Part shown: piece after piece, positions 53,724 to 62,022 of the stretch
Layout: every line of letters starts with the position of its first letter
Numbering within the stretch: position 1 is the first letter of the stretch
Origin: Bacteroidota bacterium
GTDB lineage: Bacteria > Bacteroidota > Bacteroidia > AKYH767-A > OLB10
Assembly (NCBI GenBank): GCA_024643795.1
Contig: JAHEMF010000002.1
Location: forward strand, 58,456-122,455
DNA: 64,000 bases
Reading direction: 5' to 3'
Program-made: the position numbers and the translations under genes
The notes under the pieces: model-generated
What the model was told of the DNA's origin: nothing
What the model saw: only the letters and a program-made list of their open reading frames with translations
Databases searched by the model: none

Positions 53724-54515
53724 ATGGGTTCAATGCTTAAAATGTTAAATTCCTCCATAGGCCAGAAAGTGATAATGTCACTCACCGGGCTTTTTCTCTG
53801 TTCATTTCTTCTGGTCCATGTTTCAGGGAACTTGCAGTTGTTTAAAGACGATCATGGCCTGGCGTTCAACCAGTACACGGTATTCATGACCACTTTTACC
53901 CCTATTAAGATCGTGAGTTACCTGCTATATGCTACAATTCTCATCCATGCCATAAACTCACTTCTGCTCACAATGGCCAACCGAAAGGCCAGAGCAGTAG
54001 GTTACCAGTCCCGCAAGGATCCCCGTTCATCATCCTGGGCTTCCAAGAATATGGGCATTTTAGGAACCATCCTTCTCATTTTCCTCATCACACACATGGC
54101 CAATTTTTGGTACCAGTACAAATTTGGTGATACTCCCTGGGCAGAATATTCAGTGGACCTGAATTCAGGAATGGTTTTAGGCGAACCTATTGTGATTGAA
54201 GGCGAAGATCTTCATCCGCACGAGTATGTGCGTACAGATGCATCCGGAAATGAAGTGAACGTAGTTGTGGTTAAAAACCTTTATGCAGTTGTTAAAGAAG
54301 CTTTTACCCAGCCACTGCTGGTGGTGCTCTATCTTATAGGAATGATTGCTTTGGCATATCACATGGTCCACGGCTTTCAGAGTTCCTTTCAAACGCTTGG
54401 GATACGGCACAACACATACACACCCTTGATCCGTGGAATAGGGATATGGTTATTTGGCATCATCATTCCGCTCTTATTTGCTGCCATGCCTGTTTATTTT
54501 TTTCTTCAATTATAA
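53724..54515 (+). CDS. sdhC: Succinate dehydrogenase cytochrome b subunit
   Basis: From ATG 53724 (MGSMLKMLNSSIGQKVIMSL) the product has 263 residues and five membrane helices, the single-subunit di-heme anchor of Bacteroidetes/epsilon-type succinate:quinone oxidoreductases. Heme-ligand His residues appear in LLVHVSGNLQLF, ILIHAINSLLL, ITHMANFW and AYHMVHGFQS. A long polar loop (about 125-175) is typical for the phylum. It begins the sdhCAB operon and is membrane-bound in the respiratory chain. Confidence 0.93.
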   Translation: MGSMLKMLNSSIGQKVIMSLTGLFLCSFLLVHVSGNLQLFKDDHGLAFNQYTVFMTTFTPIKIVSYLLYATILIHAINSLLLTMANRKARAVGYQSRKDPRSSSWASKNMGILGTILLIFLITHMANFWYQYKFGDTPWAEYSVDLNSGMVLGEPIVIEGEDLHPHEYVRTDASGNEVNVVVVKNLYAVVKEAFTQPLLVVLYLIGMIALAYHMVHGFQSSFQTLGIRHNTYTPLIRGIGIWLFGIIIPLLFAAMPVYFFLQL

Positions 54516-54537
54516 TTTCGAAATAGCATAAATCAAT

Positions 54538-56451
54538 ATGACACTTGATTCCAAAATACCTGCAGGTCCATTATCAGAAAAGTGGGATAATCATAAGTTT
54601 AAATTAAAGCTGGTTAATCCTGCGAACAAGAGAAAGTATGATATTATTGTTGTAGGTACTGGCCTTGCCGGAGCCTCAGCAGCTGCTTCACTTGCTGAAC
54701 TTGGCTACAATGTCAAAACTTTTTGTTTTCAGGATAGTCCTCGCAGAGCTCATAGTATTGCAGCACAAGGTGGTATAAATGCCGCAAAGAACTACAGAAA
54801 TGACGGTGACAGTGTTTACCGTTTATTTTATGATACCATCAAGGGTGGCGACTATAGGGCAAGAGAAGCCAATGTTCACCGTCTGGCTCAGGTAAGTGTG
54901 AATATCATAGACCAATGTGTGGCACAAGGTGTTCCTTTTGCACGTGAATATGGTGGACTTCTTGACAACAGATCATTTGGTGGTGCCCAGGTGTCGCGTA
55001 CGTTTTACGCAAAAGGTCAAACCGGTCAGCAATTGCTTCTGGGTGCTTATTCTGCCATGAACCGACAGATAGCGGAAGGGAAGATCAAGAGTTATACCAG
55101 GCACGAAATGCTGGATGTTGTTCTGGTTGATGGGCAGGCTAGAGGTATCATCGCGAGAGACCTTGTTACAGGAGAAATAGAAAGACATGCAGGACATGCA
55201 GTTCTTTTATGTACCGGAGGTTATGGTAATGTATTTTATCTTACAACTTACGCAAGGGGCTCTAACGGTACAGCAGTGTGGAGAGCTCATAAAAAAGGAG
55301 CATATTTTGGTAACCCTTGCTTTACACAAATACATCCTACATGCATACCCGTTAGTGGTGATCATCAAAGCAAACTCACATTGATGAGTGAGAGTTTGAG
55401 AAATGATGGACGTATATGGGTGCCAAAAGAAAAGGGTGATAAAAGAAAACCTGAAGCAATTCCTGAGAATGAGAGAGATTATTATCTGGAGAGGATCTAC
55501 CCTTCATTTGGTAATCTTGTTCCCCGTGATATAGCATCGCGGAAGGCAAAAGAAGTGTGCGATGAAGGAAGGGGAGTGGGCTCAACCGGGCTGGCAGTAT
55601 ATCTTGACTTTGCTGATGCAATAAAAAGGCTGGGTAAAGATGCTGTTGAAGCTAAATATGGAAATCTGTTCGATATGTATAAACAGATCACCGGAGAAGA
55701 TCCTTATCAAACACCCATGCGTATTTACCCTGCAGTACACTATACAATGGGAGGGTTGTGGGTTGACTACAATCTTATGACTTCAGTTCCAGGATTATAT
55801 GCATGTGGCGAAGCAAACTTTTCTGATCATGGCGCCAATCGCTTAGGTGCCAGTGCGCTGATGCAGGGACTGGCTGACGGATACTTTGTGATACCTGCTA
55901 CCCTTGGCGATTACCTTGCAAGTGTTGAAAGAAAACCTATTTCATCCGATAGTCCGGAATTTGATGCTGCAGAGAAAGCTGTAAAAGACGGCATTGAAAA
56001 ACTTTTGAGTATCAAGGGCAATAAAACTGTACATGAGTTTCAGCGGGAACTTGGACAAATAATGTGGAATCACTGTGGAATGGCAAGAAATGAAGCAGGT
56101 CTTAAAGAAGGGATAGAAAAGATAAAGCAGCTGCGAAATGAATTCTGGAAAGACATTCATATACCTGGAACCGATCAGGAGCTGAACCAGAACCTTGAGA
56201 AAGCAGGCCGGGTTGCCGATTTTCTGGAACTGGGTGAACTAATGATGGTAGATGCATTGCATAGAAACGAAAGTTGCGGGGGACATTTCAGAGAGGAATT
56301 CCAGACACCTGAAGGTGAAGCCCGAAGAGATGATGATAACTATACGTATGTAGCAGCTTGGGAGTACAAAGGTGAGGGCCAACCGGAACAGCTTCATAAA
56401 GAAAAGCTAGATTTTGAAAGTGTGACCCTCACTCAAAGAAGTTATAAATAA
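54538..56451 (+). CDS. sdhA: Succinate dehydrogenase/fumarate reductase flavoprotein subunit
   Basis: This 637-residue subunit oxidises succinate with covalent FAD. Motifs: the dinucleotide fold [21 protein letters not shown], the FAD-linked His in [35 protein letters not shown] (catalytic region), [20 protein letters not shown] and [20 protein letters not shown]. Length and motifs agree with Bacteroidetes SdhA/FrdA. It lies between sdhC and sdhB. Confidence 0.97.
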   Translation: MTLDSKIPAGPLSEKWDNHKFKLKLVNPANKRKYDIIVVGTGLAGASAAASLAELGYNVKTFCFQDSPRRAHSIAAQGGINAAKNYRNDGDSVYRLFYDTIKGGDYRAREANVHRLAQVSVNIIDQCVAQGVPFAREYGGLLDNRSFGGAQVSRTFYAKGQTGQQLLLGAYSAMNRQIAEGKIKSYTRHEMLDVVLVDGQARGIIARDLVTGEIERHAGHAVLLCTGGYGNVFYLTTYARGSNGTAVWRAHKKGAYFGNPCFTQIHPTCIPVSGDHQSKLTLMSESLRNDGRIWVPKEKGDKRKPEAIPENERDYYLERIYPSFGNLVPRDIASRKAKEVCDEGRGVGSTGLAVYLDFADAIKRLGKDAVEAKYGNLFDMYKQITGEDPYQTPMRIYPAVHYTMGGLWVDYNLMTSVPGLYACGEANFSDHGANRLGASALMQGLADGYFVIPATLGDYLASVERKPISSDSPEFDAAEKAVKDGIEKLLSIKGNKTVHEFQRELGQIMWNHCGMARNEAGLKEGIEKIKQLRNEFWKDIHIPGTDQELNQNLEKAGRVADFLELGELMMVDALHRNESCGGHFREEFQTPEGEARRDDDNYTYVAAWEYKGEGQPEQLHKEKLDFESVTLTQRSYK

Positions 56452-56471
56452 CAGCAAAAACAAAAAGTTAT

Positions 56472-57230
56472 ATGAGTAGCGAAAACATGAATCTTACTCT
56501 TAAAGTGTGGAGACAGCGTAATGGACAGTCACAGGGGTCATTTGAAACCTATCAGGCCAAAAGTGTATCACCTGATATGTCGTTTCTTGAAATGATGGAC
56601 GTGGTGAATGAAGATCTCATAAAAGGCGGTAAAGATCCGATAGCTTTTGATCACGATTGCCGAGAAGGTATCTGTGGTACTTGCAGCATGTATATCAATG
56701 GCCGTGCACATGGTCCGGTGAAAGGTGTTACCGCATGTCAGCTACATATGAGGAGTTTTATTGATGGTGAGACCATCACAATTGAGCCATGGAGGGCTAC
56801 GGCATTTCCTGTTCTTAAAGACCTTATAGTAGACCGCAGTGCGTTTGATCGGATTCAACAAGCAGGCGGTTTTGTATCGGTGAATACCGGGTCGGTGCCC
56901 GATGCGAATGCTATTCCTGTTGCTAAAGCTTGCGCAGATGAAGCCTTTAATTCCGCGGCGTGTATAGGTTGCGGAGCTTGTGTTGCTGCCTGTAAGAATT
57001 CATCAGCTATGCTTTTTGTTTCAGCAAAAGTTTCACAATATGCTATGCTGCCTCAAGGTGATGTGGAGAGAAAAGACAGAGTAATAAAGATGGTATCACA
57101 AATGGACGAAGAAGGATTTGGAACTTGTACCAATACTGAAGCATGCGAAGCAGAATGTCCTAAAGGTATCTCGGTGACGAATATTGCTAGACTTAACAGA
57201 GAATACCTTCGTGCAAAGCTCACTGAATAA
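56472..57230 (+). CDS. sdhB: Succinate dehydrogenase iron-sulfur subunit
   Basis: A 252-residue subunit with three clusters: 2Fe-2S ligands in [21 protein letters not shown] (plus a later Cys in TACQLH), 4Fe-4S in [17 protein letters not shown], and the 3Fe-4S/4Fe-4S region [15 protein letters not shown]. It passes electrons from SdhA to quinone via SdhC. It ends the operon and converges on the acpH-like gene. Confidence 0.96.
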   Translation: MSSENMNLTLKVWRQRNGQSQGSFETYQAKSVSPDMSFLEMMDVVNEDLIKGGKDPIAFDHDCREGICGTCSMYINGRAHGPVKGVTACQLHMRSFIDGETITIEPWRATAFPVLKDLIVDRSAFDRIQQAGGFVSVNTGSVPDANAIPVAKACADEAFNSAACIGCGACVAACKNSSAMLFVSAKVSQYAMLPQGDVERKDRVIKMVSQMDEEGFGTCTNTEACEAECPKGISVTNIARLNREYLRAKLTE

Positions 57231-57232
57231 TA

Positions 57233-57838
57233 TCACTGCCTTTCAAATTCTGAATTCAGCTCATTAAGTTTATTGGAAGCTGCGTGCACCAACTCCGGGA
57301 AAAAAGCTTCAAATTCAATTTTATAATCTGAATAATTGCTTTGAAGTTCATCGCCCGCCTGATTCATTTTATTTGCAAATTTCGCACGAGTTGACATCTG
57401 TTCAAGGATGGTACCTGTGCCTTCAATTGTTTGGTACATCAATAACCAGTTACCCTGTACCATGTGACGGATAACCCGAACAGAACGATCAGGCAATATG
57501 CTTTGTTGCTCTAAGATCTTTTTGTAGAATTCAACCGCATATAAATCAAGTGATGGTTCACCGAATGAATTCCATCCGGCTGCAAGAAAATGATCATAAA
57601 ACACATCAGCTATTACCGGAGAATACTTTCTGAATTTTGGACGTAGCCGGGCTTTTGTTTCGTTTACAATCTCATGTGTATCGGTATAATGATCAATGAA
57701 CCGATGGAGAAGGACTCCTTTTCTGATACCCGGAGCAAAGGCCAGATACTGATTACCTTTTATATGGTCTGCAATAAAATTTCCTGTTATTACTTCAGGG
57801 TCAGATCCCGAAAGGTATATATGGGCCAGGAAATTCAT
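57233..57838 (-). CDS. ACP phosphodiesterase-like (DUF479) protein
   Basis: A 201-residue DUF479/AcpH family protein: MNFLAHIYLSGSDPEVITGN, NFIADHIKG, GVLLHRFIDHYTDTHEIV and YDHFLAAGW provide the conserved His and Asp residues of this HD-like metal enzyme. AcpH removes 4'-phosphopantetheine from acyl carrier protein in E. coli; the activity of Bacteroidetes members is assumed, not shown. A lipoprotein gene follows upstream on the same strand with a 10-nt gap. Confidence 0.85.
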   Translation of the reverse strand: MNFLAHIYLSGSDPEVITGNFIADHIKGNQYLAFAPGIRKGVLLHRFIDHYTDTHEIVNETKARLRPKFRKYSPVIADVFYDHFLAAGWNSFGEPSLDLYAVEFYKKILEQQSILPDRSVRVIRHMVQGNWLLMYQTIEGTGTILEQMSTRAKFANKMNQAGDELQSNYSDYKIEFEAFFPELVHAASNKLNELNSEFERQ

Positions 57839-57848
57839 AAAGTCAGGC

Positions 57849-58406
57849 TTATTCTTCCCACTTAAGGCCTACAGTAACTGAGATGCCATTTTCTTCTATC
57901 AGTACGGCATCAGGGTATGGGTTATCAGGGTCGGGGTATTCGCCAATGAACAAAGTTACATACCCCATAAGCACAGAATCAGGCAGATCGAAATCATAAA
58001 CATTCAACTTGAAGTTGGTATTGAATGGTTCGGCTTTGTATGGAGTTGTCAATGTGTAAGCGACGGAGTCTGTTAAGTCAACATTCTCAAAATGAGTGCC
58101 TTGCGACCAAAACACCAATGGATTTGACGTATTGAAATCTGTAAGATTAAAGAAAGGGTCAGCAAGTCCATTAGGATCTAGTGGAGGAATTGAATCATTT
58201 ATTGTGTCCCAAGGGAGGCTCATAGGGTCAAGGGCAGGGAAAGAGTTTAGCCTGATACCTGTGATATATGCTGAAGATTTGGGAGTTAGAGGGCCATCAC
58301 CTGGAGCCGGTTCCACGTATGGGTCATCCTGGCAACTGTTAACCAGCAACATCACTATCCCCGCAAGGGATATATACTTAAAGAAGCTTGAGAATTTTAA
58401 TTGCAC
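57849..58406 (-). CDS. Lipoprotein of unknown function
   Basis: A 185-residue lipoprotein with lipobox LLVNSC (Cys25). The mature part begins with an acidic Pro-rich linker (about 26-45) and continues as a probable beta-sandwich (SAYITGIRLNSFPALDPMS, FKLNVYDFDLPDSVLMGYV, VTVGLKWEE). I recognise the pattern of a C2-like or Ig-like fold but no named family. It probably shares a transcript with the acpH-like gene. Confidence 0.7.
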   Translation of the reverse strand: MQLKFSSFFKYISLAGIVMLLVNSCQDDPYVEPAPGDGPLTPKSSAYITGIRLNSFPALDPMSLPWDTINDSIPPLDPNGLADPFFNLTDFNTSNPLVFWSQGTHFENVDLTDSVAYTLTTPYKAEPFNTNFKLNVYDFDLPDSVLMGYVTLFIGEYPDPDNPYPDAVLIEENGISVTVGLKWEE

Positions 58407-58567
58407 TTTTTACCTCTCGATTTTGATATTTTATGGCTTCAAATTTAGTTGAATTAACGCAATAAGTCTGAATTGATTGTATTTCAAATTAATGGAGTTT
58501 TTTTACTTGTAGCTTTTGATTATTAATTATTTAATTTTACTGCATAAATCTTTAATGGATCCTTGCT

Positions 58568-59521
58568 ATGGCAACCCGTAACCAAAAAAAGTCAAAGTCT
58601 GCACCTGCAAAGAAAAAGTCTGCAAAAAAGGCGGCTCCTAAGAAAGTTGTTGTAAAGAAAACTGCCCCAAAGAAGGCGGCCACAAAGAAGGCAGCTCCAA
58701 AGAAGGCAGCTCCAAAGAAGGCAGTGCCTAAGAAGGCGGCCCCAAAGAAGGCAGCCCCAAAGAAGGCAGCGCCTAAGAAAGTAGTGAAAAAGGCAGCTCC
58801 TAAAAAGGCGGCACCGGCTAAGAAGGCAACTCCCAATAAGCCTGTTATTAAGAAAGGTGCAGTCAAAGTTTCTTCTGCAAAACCTTCAAAATCAAGCACA
58901 TCCACAAAAAAAGTAACGGTTGAAAAGTCTACTGTTAAATCAAAACCTGTAGCCACAAATTCTCCAGCAAAGAAGCCGGTACTAAAGAAAATTGCACCTG
59001 CTAAAACCAGCACCAAAAAAGTGGCTGTCAAAGCGGTGAAACCTGCCAAACCGGTTGCGCCTAAAAAAGTAGCTGTTAAGCCCAGTGAAATTAAAACTCC
59101 AGCCAAAGCGAAGTCTAAGGCAGTTATTACAAAGGAAAAGCCTGCTAAATCAGCTGTAAAACCAACAATTTCAAAGCCTAAAGCTATGCCGGTTAAGGCT
59201 GCTGAGCCTAAAAAGGTTGAAGAACAGCCTAAAAGGGAGCCAAGGAAAAAGGAGATACCATTAGACCCTAATCATATTATCACAATTGTTGAGCCTAGAA
59301 CAGACTCTATCATAGCCAGAGAAAAGGCAGCAAAGAAAAAATTGAGTCGTCGAAAAGCCAAAGAAGAGGAGCCTAAAGCAGAGGAAGATGATCTGGCATT
59401 GAATGATTTTAAGATTCCAGGAGAAAAATTGCATGATTGGGGAGAGTTGCTCACCAGAGATGAGGATGAAGACGAAGATGATGAGGATGATGATTTTGAA
59501 GATGATTCAAGGTATTTCTAA
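58568..59521 (+). CDS. Histone H1-like Lys/Ala/Pro-rich protein with acidic C-terminus
   Basis: This 317-residue protein is intrinsically disordered and strongly basic for most of its length (about 1-215), built from KKAAP-type pentapeptides, like bacterial histone H1-like and AlgP-like DNA-binding proteins. A second, less basic part (about 225-280) contains DPNHIITIVEPRTDSI, and the last 25 residues are almost all Asp and Glu. The charge-split design suggests DNA condensation with self-limiting electrostatics. The antisense frame over the same DNA is an artefact of the repeat. Confidence 0.78.
   Translation: MATRNQKKSKSAPAKKKSAKKAAPKKVVVKKTAPKKAATKKAAPKKAAPKKAVPKKAAPKKAAPKKAAPKKVVKKAAPKKAAPAKKATPNKPVIKKGAVKVSSAKPSKSSTSTKKVTVEKSTVKSKPVATNSPAKKPVLKKIAPAKTSTKKVAVKAVKPAKPVAPKKVAVKPSEIKTPAKAKSKAVITKEKPAKSAVKPTISKPKAMPVKAAEPKKVEEQPKREPRKKEIPLDPNHIITIVEPRTDSIIAREKAAKKKLSRRKAKEEEPKAEEDDLALNDFKIPGEKLHDWGELLTRDEDEDEDDEDDDFEDDSRYF
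58626..58830 (+). repeat. Degenerate 15-nt tandem repeat inside the H1-like gene
   Basis: About 12 units resembling AAGAAGGCAGCTCCA, encoding KKAAP. Units differ at third codon positions (GCG/GCA, CCA/CCT/CCC), so selection at the protein level maintains them, though slippage can change copy number. Confidence 0.8.
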
Positions 59522-59522
59522 G

Positions 59523-59550
59523 CGAAAGGGCCTCATTCTTTCGGACTTTT
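59523..59550 (+). terminator. Weak terminator after the H1-like gene
   Basis: CGAAAG and CTTTCG form a 6-bp stem with a 9-nt loop, followed by GGACTTTT. Low stability; alternative is read-through toward the tRNA. Confidence 0.35.
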
Positions 59551-59570
59551 GAATTTTCAGGTTATATCAC

Positions 59571-59602
59571 TTGCCATTTAGTCAATTAATCTGCTACCTT
59601 TG
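59571..59602 (+). promoter_or_regulatory. Promoter of the initiator tRNA
   Basis: TTG (59571-59573), 21 nt, TACCTTTG (59595-59602), about 60 nt before the tRNA. Both boxes match the Bacteroidetes consensus, as for tRNA-Phe. Confidence 0.6.
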
Positions 59603-59661
59603 CACTCCTGAATTAAAAGAATAACAGTTCTGCCATCAGGCAGGTGAAAATAAAAACATAT

Positions 59662-59736
59662 TGCGGGGTGGAGCAGTGGTAGCTCGTTGGGCTCATAACC
59701 CAAAGGCCGTAGGTTCGAATCCTGCCCCCGCTACCA
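59662..59736 (+). tRNA. Initiator tRNA-fMet (CAT)
   Basis: A 75-nt cloverleaf with encoded CCA: acceptor TGCGGGG/CCCCGCT with a T1-T72 mismatch, three G-C pairs at the base of the anticodon stem (TTGGG/CCCAA), loop CTCATAA (anticodon CAT), T-arm GTAGG/CCTGC around TTCGAAT. The 1-72 mismatch plus the GGG/CCC stem identify an initiator rather than an elongator Met tRNA. Sequence is close to the enterobacterial fMet tRNA. Confidence 0.97.
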
Positions 59737-59740
59737 AGGA

Positions 59741-59764
59741 ATCCCGCCCAACGGCGGGATTTTT
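59741..59764 (+). terminator. Terminator after the initiator tRNA
   Basis: ATCCCGCC, loop CAAC, GGCGGGAT and TTTT: an 8-bp perfect GC-rich stem 4 nt after the tRNA. It separates the tRNA from era. Confidence 0.9.
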
Positions 59765-59823
59765 AATTGAACAGGGATTCCGGAAGCAAACCCATCTCCA
59801 GTTACATTTAAGAGCAAAATACA

Positions 59824-60705
59824 ATGAACCATCGTGCAGGCTTTGTAAGCATCATAGGGAAACCAAATGTTGGTAAATCAACCCTGCTGAATGCTCTGAT
59901 AGGCGAACAACTTTCTGCTGTTACTCACAAGGCTCAAACCACACGTCACCGGATAAAGGGGTTCCTGAACGCTCCCGGTTATCAGATCATATTTTCAGAT
60001 ACCCCTGGTATAATAGATCCCGCTTACAAGTTGCACGAACGAATGATGGGTGCAGTTGATTCCTCGTTTGAAGATGCTGATATCGCCATCCTTGTAATTG
60101 AAACAGGCGACAGAAACTTGGGAGATGAGATCAGTAAAAGACTTAACAAAATGAATGTTCCTCTGATCGTTTTACTTAACAAGATCGATCTTAGCACACA
60201 GGAGAAAGTGGTAGAGGAAATGGATTTCTGGAAGTCGCAATTCCAAAACTCAGAAGTAATTCCTGTTTCAGCTGCAGAGAAGTTTAACCTTGACCTATTG
60301 TTGAATACTATGGTTGCGCTGCTTCCCGAAGGTCCGGCATATTATGATAAAGAAGAGTTGAGTGACCGGAGTGTTCGTTTTTTTGTAACAGAAATCATAC
60401 GAAAGCAATTACTGCTGCTCTATAAAAAAGAAATACCTTATTCGTGCGAAGTTAGTATCACAGAGTTCAAAGAGGATACAACCATTGACAGAATACGTTG
60501 TGAAATAGGTGTTGACAGGGAGTCACAAAAAGCTATCCTGCTTGGTCACAAAGGGAGTGCAATTAAACGGTTAGGAATAACCTCAAGAGAACAAATAGAA
60601 CAACTGACCGGTAAACAAGCCTTCCTTGAATTAACAGTTAAGGTTAAAGGTGACTGGCGTAACGATGATAAACAGCTGGACCGTTTTGGTTACAGGGAAA
60701 GTTAA
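59824..60705 (+). CDS. era: GTPase Era
   Basis: A 293-residue GTPase for 16S rRNA maturation and 30S assembly. G motifs: GKPNVGKST (about 12-20), T in [17 protein letters not shown], and SAAEK. The C-terminal KH domain (about 200-293) contains [15 protein letters not shown]. It is followed 2 nt later by der, an order of two ribosome-assembly GTPases common in Bacteroidetes. Confidence 0.96.
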   Translation: MNHRAGFVSIIGKPNVGKSTLLNALIGEQLSAVTHKAQTTRHRIKGFLNAPGYQIIFSDTPGIIDPAYKLHERMMGAVDSSFEDADIAILVIETGDRNLGDEISKRLNKMNVPLIVLLNKIDLSTQEKVVEEMDFWKSQFQNSEVIPVSAAEKFNLDLLLNTMVALLPEGPAYYDKEELSDRSVRFFVTEIIRKQLLLLYKKEIPYSCEVSITEFKEDTTIDRIRCEIGVDRESQKAILLGHKGSAIKRLGITSREQIEQLTGKQAFLELTVKVKGDWRNDDKQLDRFGYRES

Positions 60706-60707
60706 TT

Positions 60708-62015
60708 ATGGCAAATATAGTAGCAATAGTAGGAAGACCTAACGTAGGTAAATCAACGTTATTCAACAGGCTCACAGAATCTAGAAAGGCAATTGTGGAT
60801 GAGTCTGCAGGAGTAACCCGCGACCGACATTATGGCAAATCAGAATGGGCCGGGAAAGAGTTTTCGGTTATAGATACAGGTGGCTATGTGAAAGGTTCGG
60901 GTGATATTTTTGAGGCCGAGATAAGGAAACAGGTAGTTCTTGCAATAGAAGAATCAGATGTTATTTTGTTTGTTGTTGATGTAACCACAGGACTAACCGA
61001 CCTGGATGAATCTGTTGCAGATATATTGAGGAAATCTGGTAAAAATGTGGTACTTGTTGCCAATAAGGTAGACAACTTTAATAGAATGTTTGACCATGCT
61101 GAGTTTTATAAACTTGGACTGGGTGAGATCTATTCAATTGCCGCCATCAGCGGAAGCGGTACAGGTGAATTACTTGATGAAGTTGTTAAACATCTTAGTG
61201 ATGATGAACCTCTGAGTGATGAATTACCTCGTATAGCTATAGTTGGTCAGCCTAATGTAGGAAAGTCTTCTCTGGTAAATACATTACTGGGATTTGAACG
61301 TACGATTGTTACACCAATATCAGGAACAACCCGTGATACTATTCAAACCCATTACAAAGGTTTTGGATTCGATTTTTATCTTGTAGATACTGCAGGACTA
61401 CGAAGGAAAGATAAAGTGAGGGAGAATCTTGAGTTTTATTCTGTTATGCGTACCATCAGGGCCATTGAAGAAAGTGATGTTTGTATTGTCATGATAGATG
61501 CCACTGTGGGGTTGACCGCACAGGATATTAAGATATATCACCTTGCTGAAAGAAATAAGAAGGGGATAGTAATGCTGGTCAATAAATGGGACCTGATTGA
61601 GGCTGACGAAAAGAATACAGCAAAGTATGAAGAAGAGATCAGGGCAAAGCTTGCACCATTCAATGATGTTCCGATAATCTTTACCTCTGTTATCACTAAA
61701 CAAAGGATCCACAAGGCACTTGAAGTAGCGTTGGAGGTTTATCAGTCCAGAAAAAAACGTATCAGCACATCTGAACTTAACAGGGTGATGTTAGCACATA
61801 TTGAGGCGTATCCACCACCGGCAACAAAAGGCAAGTATGTAAAGATCAAGTATGTTACCATGCTTCCAACGGAAACACCACACTTTGCTTTTTTCTGCAA
61901 TCTACCACAGTATGTAAAAGAGCCATATCGCAGGTACATTGAAAATAAGATTAGGACAAGCTTTAATTTTACAGGAGTTCCTATTTCTATACATTTCAGA
62001 CCCAAAAGCGACTAG
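60708..62015 (+). CDS. der: GTPase Der (EngA)
   Basis: A 435-residue protein with two tandem G domains for 50S assembly: GRPNVGKST (about 8-16), DTGGY, NKVD and, in the second, GQPNVGKSS (about 180-188), [14 protein letters not shown]. The C-terminal KH-like domain (about 350-435) ends [15 protein letters not shown]. It is co-transcribed with era and converges on the TonB receptor gene with a 7-nt gap. Confidence 0.97.
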   Translation: MANIVAIVGRPNVGKSTLFNRLTESRKAIVDESAGVTRDRHYGKSEWAGKEFSVIDTGGYVKGSGDIFEAEIRKQVVLAIEESDVILFVVDVTTGLTDLDESVADILRKSGKNVVLVANKVDNFNRMFDHAEFYKLGLGEIYSIAAISGSGTGELLDEVVKHLSDDEPLSDELPRIAIVGQPNVGKSSLVNTLLGFERTIVTPISGTTRDTIQTHYKGFGFDFYLVDTAGLRRKDKVRENLEFYSVMRTIRAIEESDVCIVMIDATVGLTAQDIKIYHLAERNKKGIVMLVNKWDLIEADEKNTAKYEEEIRAKLAPFNDVPIIFTSVITKQRIHKALEVALEVYQSRKKRISTSELNRVMLAHIEAYPPPATKGKYVKIKYVTMLPTETPHFAFFCNLPQYVKEPYRRYIENKIRTSFNFTGVPISIHFRPKSD

Positions 62016-62022
62016 TTTATTT

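Noticed and set aside
58552..59106. Open frame of about 184 codons on the minus strand, rich in Phe, Ala and Gly
   Set aside because: It is the mirror image of the Lys/Ala/Pro-coding repeats of the H1-like gene and has no own signal or family match.
59661..59876. Open frame running across the initiator tRNA and terminator
   Set aside because: The tRNA is certain and the frame only reads through it into era.
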